Source of the DNA: Streptomyces sp. CGMCC 4.7035
GTDB lineage: Bacteria; Actinomycetota; Actinomycetes; Streptomycetales; Streptomycetaceae
DNA length: 64,000 nt
Direction: 5' to 3'
Assembly: GCF_031583065.1 (NCBI RefSeq)
Contig: NZ_CP134053.1
Span: 558,001 to 622,000, forward strand
The translations under genes were made by a program, and so were the position numbers. The notes under the pieces were generated by a model. It searched no databases, was not told the origin of the DNA, and was given only the letters and a program-made list of their open reading frames with translations. The first letter of the stretch is position 1; each line of letters begins with the position of its first letter. Shown in pieces: positions 41,126 to 49,073 of this stretch.

Positions 41126-43018
41126 ATGAGCGACACACGGAGCACCGACGTGCAGAGCGACGCGACCCCCGACATCCTCACGAACGGCACCGAGCCCGAA
41201 CCCGGCGCCAACGGCACCGAGTCCGACCGCGGCAGCACCGACGGCGCCGAGTCCGGGACCACCGCGGGCGGCGTCGATTCCGACCTCGGCGAGGCCGGCT
41301 CACAGCTGTCCACCGCCCCCGCCGAGACGGCCATTCCCGGCTCCTTCGGCGGCTCCCGCGCCCCCGGCGCCAAGGGCTGGATCACCTGGACCGCGCGCGA
41401 GGTCATCGGCTGGGCCCGCTGGTTCTGGCGGCAGCTCACCTCCATGCGGGTCGCGCTGCTCCTGCTCTTCCTGCTGTCGCTCGGCGCGATCCCCGGCTCG
41501 CTGATCCCGCAGACCGGCACCGACGAGCTGAAGGTTCAGGCCTTCATGGCCGAGCACACGACGCTCGGCCCGGTCTACGAGAAGCTGGGGCTCTTCCACG
41601 TCTACAGCTCGGTGTGGTTCTCGGCGATCTACATCCTGCTGTTCGTCTCGCTCATCGGCTGCATCGTGCCGCGCACCTGGCAGTTCGTCGGCCAGCTCCG
41701 CAGCCGCCCGCCGGCCGCGCCCAAGCGGCTGACCCGGCTGCCCGCCCACGCGACCTGGCGCACCGACGCCGACCCCGAGCAGGTCCGCGAGGCCGCGCTC
41801 AAGGTACTCAAGCAGCGCCGCTTCCGCGCGCATGTCGCCGGGGACGCCGTCGCCGCCGAGAAGGGCTATCTGCGCGAGGCCGGCAACCTGGTCTTCCACA
41901 TCGCCCTGATCGTGATGCTGATCGCCTTCGCCTGGGGCCAGCTCTTCAAGTCCGAGGGCAACAAGCTGGTCGTCGAGGGCGGCGGCTTCTCCAACACCCT
42001 CATCTCCTACGACGACATCAAGTCCGGCAGCCTCTTCAGCTCCGACGACCTGGTGCCGTTCAGCTTCGACCTGAAGAAGTTCACCGGCACCTACGAGCGC
42101 AGCGGCCCGAACAAGGGCACCCCGCGCACGTACCAGGCGGACATCACCTACAGCGTGGGCGCCTACGGCAAGGAGAAGAAGACCACCGTCAAGGTCAACG
42201 AGCCGCTGCACATCGGCGACGCGAAGGTCTACCTCGTCAGCCACGGGTACGCGCCGACCGTGACCGTGCGCGACGGCAAGGGCAACGTCGTCCTCCACGA
42301 CGCCGTGCCGTTGCTGCCGCTCGACTCCAACGTCACCTCGCAGGGCGCCATCAAGGTGATGGACGGCTACCGCAACGCGCAGGGCAAGCAGGAACAGCTC
42401 GGCTTCGCCGCGTTCTTCGTGCCGACCTTCGCGGGCGCCGGCAAGGGCGACATGTTCTCCCAGTTCCCGGCGCTCGACTTCCCCGTGCTCGCGGTGACCG
42501 CGTACCACGGCGACCTGGGCGTCGACGCGGGCATTCCGCAGAACGTGTACCAGCTGGACACCAAGAAACTGAAGCAGTTCAAGGACGCCAAGGGCAACAT
42601 CGTCAAGGACCGCCTGCTGCCCGGCGAGACCATGAAGCTGCCCGACGGAAACGGCTCGATCACCTTCGACAAGGACATCAAGGAGTGGGCCCAGTTCCAG
42701 ATCGTGCAGCAGCCCGGCAGCGGCTGGGCGCTCGGCGGCGCGCTCGCCGCGATCTTCGGCCTGGCCGCCTCCCTGTTCATCCAGCGCCGCCGGGTCTGGG
42801 TGCGCGCGACGACCGGCGCCGACGGCGTCACCGTCGTGGAGATGGCGGGCCTCGGCCGCAGCGAGTCCGCGAAGCTTCCCGAGGAACTCGGCGACCTGGC
42901 CGCGCTCGTCCACGACCAGGCCCCCACGAAGACCGAAGATCCAGACGCCGACCCCGATCAGGAGCCGGGCGCCACCACCCCCGTACCCGCCGCTGAAGGG
43001 GCTCAGGAGACGTCGTGA
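41126..43018 (+). CDS. resB: ResB-type cytochrome c maturation protein
   Basis: The 630-residue protein has an acidic low-complexity N-terminus of about 85 residues, three helices near 105-190 and one at about 250-268, a large extracytoplasmic domain (about 270-535), and a last helix at about 540-556. Family wording includes WRQLTSMRVALLLLFLLSLGAIPGSLIPQ and LREAGNLVFHIALIVMLIAFAWG. With CcsB it forms the system II haem-delivery and ligation complex. It overlaps ccsB by 4 nt. Confidence 0.93.
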   Translation: MSDTRSTDVQSDATPDILTNGTEPEPGANGTESDRGSTDGAESGTTAGGVDSDLGEAGSQLSTAPAETAIPGSFGGSRAPGAKGWITWTAREVIGWARWFWRQLTSMRVALLLLFLLSLGAIPGSLIPQTGTDELKVQAFMAEHTTLGPVYEKLGLFHVYSSVWFSAIYILLFVSLIGCIVPRTWQFVGQLRSRPPAAPKRLTRLPAHATWRTDADPEQVREAALKVLKQRRFRAHVAGDAVAAEKGYLREAGNLVFHIALIVMLIAFAWGQLFKSEGNKLVVEGGGFSNTLISYDDIKSGSLFSSDDLVPFSFDLKKFTGTYERSGPNKGTPRTYQADITYSVGAYGKEKKTTVKVNEPLHIGDAKVYLVSHGYAPTVTVRDGKGNVVLHDAVPLLPLDSNVTSQGAIKVMDGYRNAQGKQEQLGFAAFFVPTFAGAGKGDMFSQFPALDFPVLAVTAYHGDLGVDAGIPQNVYQLDTKKLKQFKDAKGNIVKDRLLPGETMKLPDGNGSITFDKDIKEWAQFQIVQQPGSGWALGGALAAIFGLAASLFIQRRRVWVRATTGADGVTVVEMAGLGRSESAKLPEELGDLAALVHDQAPTKTEDPDADPDQEPGATTPVPAAEGAQETS

Positions 43019-44097
43019 CCCTCGCCACCGCCACCAACGAACACCTCGCGAACATCAGCAACACGCTGATCTACTCCGCGATGGCCGTCTACACGCTGGC
43101 CTTCTTCGCGTACATCGCCGAATGGCTCTTCGGCAGCCGCAGCAAGGTCGCCCGCACCGCCAACGCGCTCACCGCCGAGGCCACGAACAAGGCGCAGGCG
43201 CCCGCCGTCACGGTCAAGAAGGCCGGTGGCACCGCCGTCCTTGAGCGGCCCAAGGTCGTCACCCGTGCCGCGGCCGGCGCCCGTGACGTACCGGACGGCC
43301 CTGGCGCCCACGGTGGCGACGAGCAGGGCGACCTCTACGGCCGGATCGCCGTGTCGCTCACCGTGCTCTCCTTCCTCGTCGAGTTCGCCGGCGTGCTCGC
43401 CCGCGCCCTGTCGGTGCAGCGGGCGCCGTGGGGCAACATGTACGAGTTCAACATCACCTTCTCCACGGTCGCGGTCGGCGTGTACCTCGCGCTGCTCGCC
43501 CTGAAGAAGAACATCCGCTGGCTCGGCCTCCCGCTGATCACCACGGTCCTGCTCGACCTCGGCCTCGCGGTCACCGTCCTGTACACGGCGAGCGACCAGC
43601 TGGTCCCGGCCCTGCACTCGTACTGGCTGTACATCCACGTCTCGACCGCCATCTTCTGCGGCGCGGTCTTCTACGTCGGCGCGGTCGGCACGATCCTCTA
43701 CCTGTTCAAGGACTCGTACGAGAACAAGCTCCAGAACGGCGGCAAGCCCGGCCGCTTCGCCACCTCCGTCCTGGAGCGGCTGCCCGCCGCCGCCTCGCTC
43801 GACAAGTTCTCCTACCGCGTCAACGCCGCCGTCTTCCCGCTGTGGACCTTCACGATCATCGCGGGCGCCATCTGGGCCGGTGACGCCTGGGGCCGCTACT
43901 GGGGCTGGGACCCCAAGGAGACCTGGTCCTTCATCACCTGGGTCGCCTACGCCTGTTACCTGCACGCCCGGGCCACGGCCGGCTGGAAGGGCCGCAAGGC
44001 CGCGTACATCGCGCTCATCGCCTTCGGCTGCTGGCTGTTCAACTACTACGGCGTCAACATCTTCGTCTCCGGCAAGCATTCGTACGCCGGCGTCTGA
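43015..44097 (+). CDS. ccsB: CcsB/CcsA-type cytochrome c synthase haem-handling protein
   Basis: The 360-residue protein has eight or more helices with an unusual cytoplasmic insert of about 75 residues after helix 1. The WWD haem-binding motif is WAGDAWGRYWGWDPKETW, and flanking His residues (SYWLYIHVSTAI; ACYLHARATAGW) supply haem ligands. It delivers haem to apocytochromes with ResB. It ends the ccs cluster and is followed by a strong terminator. Confidence 0.95.
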   Translation: MTLATATNEHLANISNTLIYSAMAVYTLAFFAYIAEWLFGSRSKVARTANALTAEATNKAQAPAVTVKKAGGTAVLERPKVVTRAAAGARDVPDGPGAHGGDEQGDLYGRIAVSLTVLSFLVEFAGVLARALSVQRAPWGNMYEFNITFSTVAVGVYLALLALKKNIRWLGLPLITTVLLDLGLAVTVLYTASDQLVPALHSYWLYIHVSTAIFCGAVFYVGAVGTILYLFKDSYENKLQNGGKPGRFATSVLERLPAAASLDKFSYRVNAAVFPLWTFTIIAGAIWAGDAWGRYWGWDPKETWSFITWVAYACYLHARATAGWKGRKAAYIALIAFGCWLFNYYGVNIFVSGKHSYAGV

Positions 44098-44111
44098 CCG
44101 CTCCGCGACCG

Positions 44112-44149
44112 AGGCCGGTTCCTGTGACCCACGTCACCGGAACCGGCCT
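44112..44149 (+). terminator. Strong terminator of the ccs cluster
   Basis: AGGCCGGTTCC and GGAACCGGCCT pair, with an inner GTGAC/GTCAC stem, followed by TTT. It is 14 nt after the ccsB stop. Confidence 0.9.
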
Positions 44150-44217
44150 TTGTCGTGCGGACAGGTGGGGGACGTGGACACGCATCTGTGGAAACGCGAC
44201 TCCTCAAGGAGCATCTG

Positions 44218-44548
44218 ATGACCGAGATCCGGCGTGAGGAAGCAGCACAGGCACCCGCCGTACGCAGAAGGTGGCTGCGGCCCGCGTTCGCCGCCGCGGC
44301 CGTCGCCACCGCCGCGGCCGTCAATGGGGCCTTGGTCCCTCCGTCCGACGGGGCCTCCGTCCCTCCGTCCGGCAATTTCTCCGAGCGCAGCACCGCCTAC
44401 CGCGCGCTGGAGAAGCTGCCGACCGACCCCGACGAGATGCGTAACTGGCTCTACAGGGTCAGTGCCGACCAATGCGAAGGGCCAGGTCGTAGGGGGCAGC
44501 GCCGTCCTGGAGCGGGCCGTGGTCGACAAGGCGGGCGAGCGCCCGTAA
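44218..44548 (+). pseudogene. Decayed CU044_5270-type gene
   Basis: ATG 44218 has AAGGAG upstream, and the start reads like a CU044_5270 protein: basic segment, one helix, then YRALEKLPTDPDEMRNWLYR, matching WLASLPTDPDALLKLLYAQV of the intact gene at 16862-17932. The family C-terminus GGSAVLERAVVDKAGERP then appears in the next frame, ending at TAA 44548, matching GSDAILQRTVVDEHGKAP. So the middle of about 150 codons is missing and the frame is shifted. No sigma gene is adjacent. Confidence 0.75.
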
Positions 44549-44586
44549 GGCGTGCGGAACCCCCGTGCACGCGCAAGGCTGGTGTC

Positions 44587-44997
44587 ATGACCAATCCCAT
44601 CGAAGAGGGCACCGCCGAGCACAGGGGGGACATGTACGTACGGCACTTCCTGCTGCGTCTGCCCCGGCCCGTGGAGGAGGTCTGGCCCGCCCTCGCCACC
44701 TCCGCGGGCCTGCGGGGGTGGCTGGCGGACGCCGATCCGTTCGAGCCCAGGCTGGGCGGCGCGGTCGAGCTGCGGCTGCCCGACGGCCCGGCCCCGGGCC
44801 GCATCACGGCATGGGATGTGGAACGGGTCGCCGAGTACACGGTGGAGGGCCGCGGCCGCATCCGCTTCCATCTGGAGCCGGGCCACCCGACGGGTACGAC
44901 GGTGCGGTTCACGCACGAGAGCGAACAGGACCGGGACCCGGGCTGGCGGGACCGTTTCGAGCACCTCCTCGCCTACGTGGAGAGCAGCGTTCTCTGA
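44587..44997 (+). CDS. SRPBCC/AHSA1-type domain protein
   Basis: The 136-residue protein fits the START-like hydrophobic-pocket fold: YVRHFLLRLPRPVEEVWPALATSAGLRGWL at the start, GRITAWDVERVAEYTV in the middle, and a long C-terminal helix (WRDRFEHLLAYVESS). AHSA1-like proteins bind small hydrophobic ligands or co-chaperones; no function is known here. ATG 44587 has AAGG upstream. Confidence 0.8.
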   Translation: MTNPIEEGTAEHRGDMYVRHFLLRLPRPVEEVWPALATSAGLRGWLADADPFEPRLGGAVELRLPDGPAPGRITAWDVERVAEYTVEGRGRIRFHLEPGHPTGTTVRFTHESEQDRDPGWRDRFEHLLAYVESSVL

Positions 44998-45000
44998 ACG

Positions 45001-45060
45001 GGGCGATCACAACGGGGGCGATCACGACGGCGCTGATCACGACGGCAGCGATCACGCCGG
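45001..45060. repeat. Four tandem 15-bp units at a convergent junction
   Basis: Four 15-bp units, consensus GGCGATCACGACGG with variation, lie between two convergent genes. The last unit includes the stop codon of the reverse-strand gene. Each unit carries GATCAC. Confidence 0.8.
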
Positions 45061-46587
45061 TGGCAGGCACTCCTTGGCCGGTGGCTTCCCCTCCGGCCAG
45101 GCGAGCTTCACGAACCGTGTGCCTCCGGAGGGGGTCAGCTCCACGATCGGCACGGCCTTGTCGTACGGATTGCCGTGCACGTCGAGGCATATCCATCCGC
45201 TCGCCCCGTTCACCGGCTTCAGCACCGGCCACTCGTTGACCACGGCCGTGAGCGAGGGCGTCGCATGGTTTCCGGTCGTGGCCTCGCGCAGGCCGCGGAC
45301 GGTCAGGCGCATGGCGTCGTACGCGGTGATCAACTGACCGTCGTCCAGGCGGACCGTCCCGATCGGTCCGACCGGATCTTCCTTGCTGCGGGTGAGCAGT
45401 TCCTCCAGCGTCCGCATGTCGGCCGCGCTGCCGCCCGTCTTCGCCGTCTCCTTCTTCCAGGCGTCCGGATGCGCCAGGGAGGTGTAGCGCACGGAGAGAT
45501 TGCGGGTCAGCGCGTCGTGCTCCAGCTTCTTGTCGCCGGTGAGGTACGAGCCCTCGTCGCCCGTGAGGACCGTCAACTCGCGGTCTACGCAGCCGCGTTC
45601 GCCGAGCGAGTTGATGAACTGGCGCAGCTGGGTGTGGCGCCCGGCGAACAGGATCGTGTCCGTGGACTTCGGAGTGGTGCACAGGCGGTCGGTGATCTGC
45701 CGGAAGGCGTTCCCGGTGGTGCCCTCCTGGTTGCGGTCGGCGGGCGGGGTGAACGGCTGCGGCTGGTAGCGCGATCCGGGCAGCAGTTTCTCGAAGGAGC
45801 GCTGGAGCGTCCGCGTGTAGGGGTCCCCCGGCTTGTCGTAGACCAGCAGTGCCCGGCCGGCCGACACCTTGGCGAACGACGCGAGGGCGCGGGCCTCGTC
45901 CGTGTTGGTGGGGGAGACACGGGCGAGCCCGGGGAAGGGATCCTTGCCGCCCTGCCCGTTGGCGAGGTCGTCCGCGGTGATCGAGGTGCCGATCACGGGG
46001 ATGCCGCGCCGGGTCAGCTCCTTGACGGCCGCCTTGTTGTTCTCGGTGCTCATCCCGATCCCGGCCACCGCCCGCAGCCGGTCCGGGCCCTTGGCCATCG
46101 CGTCCAGCCGGTCGACCACGGACCGCCAGTACGCCCCGTCCGCACCGGGGTTGGCGAGGACGAGCCGGATCGCGGGGGACTGGCCGGTGGTGTCGTGGTT
46201 GGCCTGGTACTGGGCCAGATAGGCGCCCTGAAGCTGGTGCTGGAGGTTGCCCAGGCTGGACGGGGCGGACGTGGTGAACGGCAGGAACAGCGCGACCGTC
46301 ACATAACCGCCCGCCTTGAGCCGCTGGTTCTCGCGGGCGATGGCCCGCGCGGTGTCGGTGTACTGGGAGCGGCCGAAGTCGTACGCCGTCGCCGACACGC
46401 CCACGCAGTCGTGGCTGTCCTCCGGGTGGGCCACGCCCGGGGCGCAGGAGCGGTCCTCCTCGGTGAGGCGGAGCCCGCCCCACACGGCGCCGGACACGAG
46501 CGCGGCGGCGAGGAACAGTGCCACATAACGGCGGAAACGTATTTCCCAGATGTCCTCGCGCAGCCATGTCCCCAGGCGTGCCGGCAT
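45052..46587 (-). CDS. Membrane-anchored periplasmic-binding-type receptor protein
   Basis: The 511-residue protein starts at ATG 46587 (GGGGGT upstream; TGATG overlap with a mini-ORF). A cytoplasmic N-terminus of about 20 residues is followed by one uncleaved-looking helix (YVALFLAAALVSGAVWGGL), then an extracytoplasmic domain like the branched-chain amino acid receptor fold: VALFLPFTTS, AVAGIGMSTEN, GIPVIGTSITADDL, RALLVYDKPGDPYTRTLQRSF, ILFAGRHTQLRQFI. No permease or transporter ATPase is nearby; the upstream partner is a P-loop ATPase. It is probably a sensor rather than an uptake component. Confidence 0.72.
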   Translation of the reverse strand: MPARLGTWLREDIWEIRFRRYVALFLAAALVSGAVWGGLRLTEEDRSCAPGVAHPEDSHDCVGVSATAYDFGRSQYTDTARAIARENQRLKAGGYVTVALFLPFTTSAPSSLGNLQHQLQGAYLAQYQANHDTTGQSPAIRLVLANPGADGAYWRSVVDRLDAMAKGPDRLRAVAGIGMSTENNKAAVKELTRRGIPVIGTSITADDLANGQGGKDPFPGLARVSPTNTDEARALASFAKVSAGRALLVYDKPGDPYTRTLQRSFEKLLPGSRYQPQPFTPPADRNQEGTTGNAFRQITDRLCTTPKSTDTILFAGRHTQLRQFINSLGERGCVDRELTVLTGDEGSYLTGDKKLEHDALTRNLSVRYTSLAHPDAWKKETAKTGGSAADMRTLEELLTRSKEDPVGPIGTVRLDDGQLITAYDAMRLTVRGLREATTGNHATPSLTAVVNEWPVLKPVNGASGWICLDVHGNPYDKAVPIVELTPSGGTRFVKLAWPEGKPPAKECLPPA

Positions 46588-46683
46588 CACAGACCCCCGT
46601 CCTCGTACGGCCGTGTCATCCGTGCCCACGGTCCTCGTACGGCCGTGTCATTCGTGCCCCCGGTCCTCGTAGGGCCGCGTCAT
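46587..46683 (-). other. Chain of three overlapping mini-ORFs
   Basis: Three tiny frames follow one another: 46648-46683 and 46616-46651 (11 codons plus stop each; MTRPYEDRGHE and MTRPYEDRGHG) and 46587-46619 (10 codons plus stop; MTRPYEDGGL). The first ATG overlaps the ATPase stop, each later ATG overlaps the preceding stop as ATGA, and the last stop overlaps the receptor ATG as TGATG. Each contains GAGGA 13 nt or less before the next start. Confidence 0.6.
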
Positions 46684-46689
46684 CCGTGC
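46594..46689 (-). repeat. Three tandem 32-bp repeats between coupled genes
   Basis: Units at 46594-46625, 46626-46657 and 46658-46689 are nearly identical (a few changes each). The 32-bp length equals one 36-nt mini-ORF less its 4-nt overlap, so every copy recreates the coupling junction. Confidence 0.9.
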
Positions 46690-48773
46690 CCCCCGCCCTC
46701 GTCGTCGTCCGGGACACGAAGAGGCCGCCCGGCCAGCGCGTCCGGCGGCCACTCCCGCGAGGCACGCCACAGCAGGGCGGTGCCGCCGGGCCGCAGGTTC
46801 GACAGCTGTTCCAGCTCGAACCGCAGCCGCTCGGCCACCTTCGGGTCGGGCAGCACCAGCGGATCGGTCAGCTGCCAGACCGCGTGCAGCAGGCGCCGTA
46901 CGCGCAGATGCAGCGCGGGATCCACGCCTTCGGGCGGCTCGTGCGCCGCGTCCGTGCGGCCGAGCGCGATCGCGGCCCGGTGGTCATGGCCACCGAAGTC
47001 GCGGCCCTCGGGGTCGTGCGCGTGGTAGTACGGCGCGGACGCGATGAAGACCAGCGAGGACAGCCAGGTGTCGGCGTCCGTGTCCGGAAAGGTGTCGCGC
47101 AGATGGGCCACCGCGAAGTCGGCCTTGCCGAGGGCGAGTTCGTGGTGCAGCCGGAAGCGGGCGGCGTCGACGGTGTCCTGTTCGCCGTAGTGGTCGATGA
47201 GCGCGCGGTGGGCCGTCTGCCACTGCGCGTGGTCCGCGTCGAGGTGGTGCAGCCGCAGCAGGAGCAGCGCGCGCAGGAACGGGTCGCCGACGAACTGCCC
47301 GGCGACCGCGGGCCCGCCCTCCTCGGCGAGCCGCTCCTCCAGGCCGAGCACCCCGGCCGCGCCGAAGTCGTCCGGGAGCCGCTCCCGGGCGAGCATCAGC
47401 GCCGAGTCCCGGTCGTGGGCGGCGGCGAGCACGGTCAGCTCGTCGAGCCGGCCGCCGGGCACCAGCCGGTCCAGCAGTTCCTGGTAGGCGGGCCGGCCGT
47501 CGTGGTCCTCGTGGAGGGCGAGGTCACCGGTGAGCAGCGCGCCGAGGGACGAGGCGCCACGGGGCAGGTTCTGCCGGGCGGACTCGGCGAGCAGGGTGAT
47601 GCCGAGCGGGCTGCCGCCGGTCAGCCGGTGTGTGGCGTGCGGAAGCGGGGGAGGCAGCTCCAGGCCCCGGCAGACGGCGCCCACGATGTGCAGGGTGTCG
47701 TCGGGCGACAGCGGCGGCAGCGACACGAGCAGCGCCCGGGAGGACGGGGAGGGGCCGGGCTGCCAGCCGGTGGTGCGGGCGACCTCGGTCAGGGTGCGGC
47801 GGGCCGCGTTCCGGAGCGCCGGGTGGGTGTACCCGCGGAGAGCCGCGAAGAAGACGACCCGGTCTCCGATGCCGTCCGCCCGGTCGCGCAGCACGCACTC
47901 CATCAGGCCGCGCCCGGCCGGCTCCTGCACGTTGTCGATCAGCACGATCGGCCGGCCCAGCCGGTGCGAGCGCTGCATGACGCCCGCGTACGCGTCGTCG
48001 AGGTCGGCCAGCAGCGCCCGTACGAGATAGCGCTCGGCGTGGGTGCGGGAGTCGCCGCCGGCCCGGAAGTGCCCGGACAGCAGGATGAGCCCCAGCTTGG
48101 GATTGCCGCCCGCGTTCGGATAGTCGCGGTACCACATGGCGGCCCTGCGCAGCCGTCGATGAGTGGGCGAGACCCCTTCGCTGAACGCCTCCAGGGTCGC
48201 CTCGATGATCGGTTCCACGACGGGCCCGGTGTTCGACATGGAGGCGATGAGCTTGGCGACGACCTTGCTCGCCCAGCGGCCCGCGAACCCGTCGAGGAAC
48301 GTCCGGGAGTCGTTCAGCAGCAGGATCCGCTCCGCCTCCTGCCGGATGCGCGGCACGTCCCGGTCGCTCCAGCCGCCCGCCGCGACGGCGAGCAGCCCGG
48401 ACGCGAGCCGCGGGAAACCGATCCGCCGCGCGCCCTTCACGGGCTCGGCGAGCTGCTCGGCGACGGTGGTGAGCGCTTGCGCGACCGGCGACCAGGCCTC
48501 GCCGGGCCGCTCCGGCGGCGGCCCGGCGAACTGCGGCTCCTCGCCGTCGATCAGCGCGACGGGCGTGTGTCCCTGGTAGGCGGTGCGTAACTGTGACAGC
48601 AGGGCGCTCTTGCCGAGCCCGCGCCCGCCCGTGAACACCACGAACGGCAGGTCGCCCTGGTGTTCGTACGGTGAGGAGCGGAGCTGGTACGGACGCAGAC
48701 CGACGAGCCGCGCAGCGAGGCCGGGCGGGTCGGTGTCGAACAGCGGCCCCCGGCCGTGCAGCCGTCTGTGCAC
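46680..48773 (-). CDS. P-loop (STAND/AAA-like) ATPase partner of the receptor protein
   Basis: The 697-residue cytoplasmic protein starts at GTG 48773, which has AGGGGGG upstream; ATG 48827 is in frame but lacks a ribosome site. Walker A is GGRGLGKSALL (near 60-70) and Walker B-like is PIVLIDNVQ. A Cys-containing MECVLRDRADG region and a helical C-terminal half (HRALIDHYGEQDTVDAARF) follow, resembling STAND NTPases with an alpha-solenoid. No membrane segment was seen. Its stop overlaps the first mini-ORF, so it is translationally linked to the receptor gene. Ligand and output are unknown. Confidence 0.7.
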   Translation of the reverse strand: MHRRLHGRGPLFDTDPPGLAARLVGLRPYQLRSSPYEHQGDLPFVVFTGGRGLGKSALLSQLRTAYQGHTPVALIDGEEPQFAGPPPERPGEAWSPVAQALTTVAEQLAEPVKGARRIGFPRLASGLLAVAAGGWSDRDVPRIRQEAERILLLNDSRTFLDGFAGRWASKVVAKLIASMSNTGPVVEPIIEATLEAFSEGVSPTHRRLRRAAMWYRDYPNAGGNPKLGLILLSGHFRAGGDSRTHAERYLVRALLADLDDAYAGVMQRSHRLGRPIVLIDNVQEPAGRGLMECVLRDRADGIGDRVVFFAALRGYTHPALRNAARRTLTEVARTTGWQPGPSPSSRALLVSLPPLSPDDTLHIVGAVCRGLELPPPLPHATHRLTGGSPLGITLLAESARQNLPRGASSLGALLTGDLALHEDHDGRPAYQELLDRLVPGGRLDELTVLAAAHDRDSALMLARERLPDDFGAAGVLGLEERLAEEGGPAVAGQFVGDPFLRALLLLRLHHLDADHAQWQTAHRALIDHYGEQDTVDAARFRLHHELALGKADFAVAHLRDTFPDTDADTWLSSLVFIASAPYYHAHDPEGRDFGGHDHRAAIALGRTDAAHEPPEGVDPALHLRVRRLLHAVWQLTDPLVLPDPKVAERLRFELEQLSNLRPGGTALLWRASREWPPDALAGRPLRVPDDDEGGGHG

Positions 48774-48849
48774 CGCATCCCCCCTGCGCGGTCCGGTCCG
48801 ATGTGCTGCTGTGAGGTGTACCAACATCAGTTTAAAAAGGGGGGGTTGG

Positions 48850-49073
48850 TTCGGACTAGGGTGCGTCGTGTCCGTTGGGTTACGAAAGTTTTCCGCTGTC
48901 CGGCCGACTGTGATCACGTCGAGTCGCCGTAGTCCGTCCATGGCGTGGATGGCGTGGATGGCGTGGATGGCGTGGAGATCGTCCTCCTCTGCGACCCTGA
49001 GTGCACGATGTCGATACGCGACTTCATCGAGAAGAACCCGGCTCTGTGGAATGAGGACATCGGCCATGACTGA
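48850..49073 (+). pseudogene. Relic of a nucleoside deaminase 3' end
   Basis: The last 35 codons read GVEIVLLCDPECTMSIRDFI and then EKNPALWNEDIGHD before TGA 49073. The intact deaminase at 51904-52356 has GVEIVQLNDPECAAMMRAFI and EDHPNLWNEDIGDE. Upstream, in another frame, GLRKFSAVRPTVI matches GLVRQFGISRVVI. So the front is lost or frame-shifted, with a repeat expansion between. The stop overlaps the ATG of the oxygenase gene by 8 nt, and the GAGGA inside the relic still serves as its ribosome site. Confidence 0.8.
48940..48975 (+). repeat. Four tandem 9-bp units
   Basis: ATGGCGTGG repeated four times. In the frame of the deaminase relic it codes repeated GVD units just before GVEIV, so the repeat arose from the GVE codons. 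It marks the damaged point of the relic. Confidence 0.9.

Noticed and set aside
40468..42996. 842-codon forward frame across ccdA and resB
   Set aside because: It is a shifted frame of two well-conserved genes and consists mainly of Arg, Gly and Pro.
44155..44997. A single fused protein joining the CU044-like start to the SRPBCC domain
   Set aside because: The frame is open by chance across the decayed gene; the SRPBCC part has its own ATG and the CU044 tail continues in another frame.
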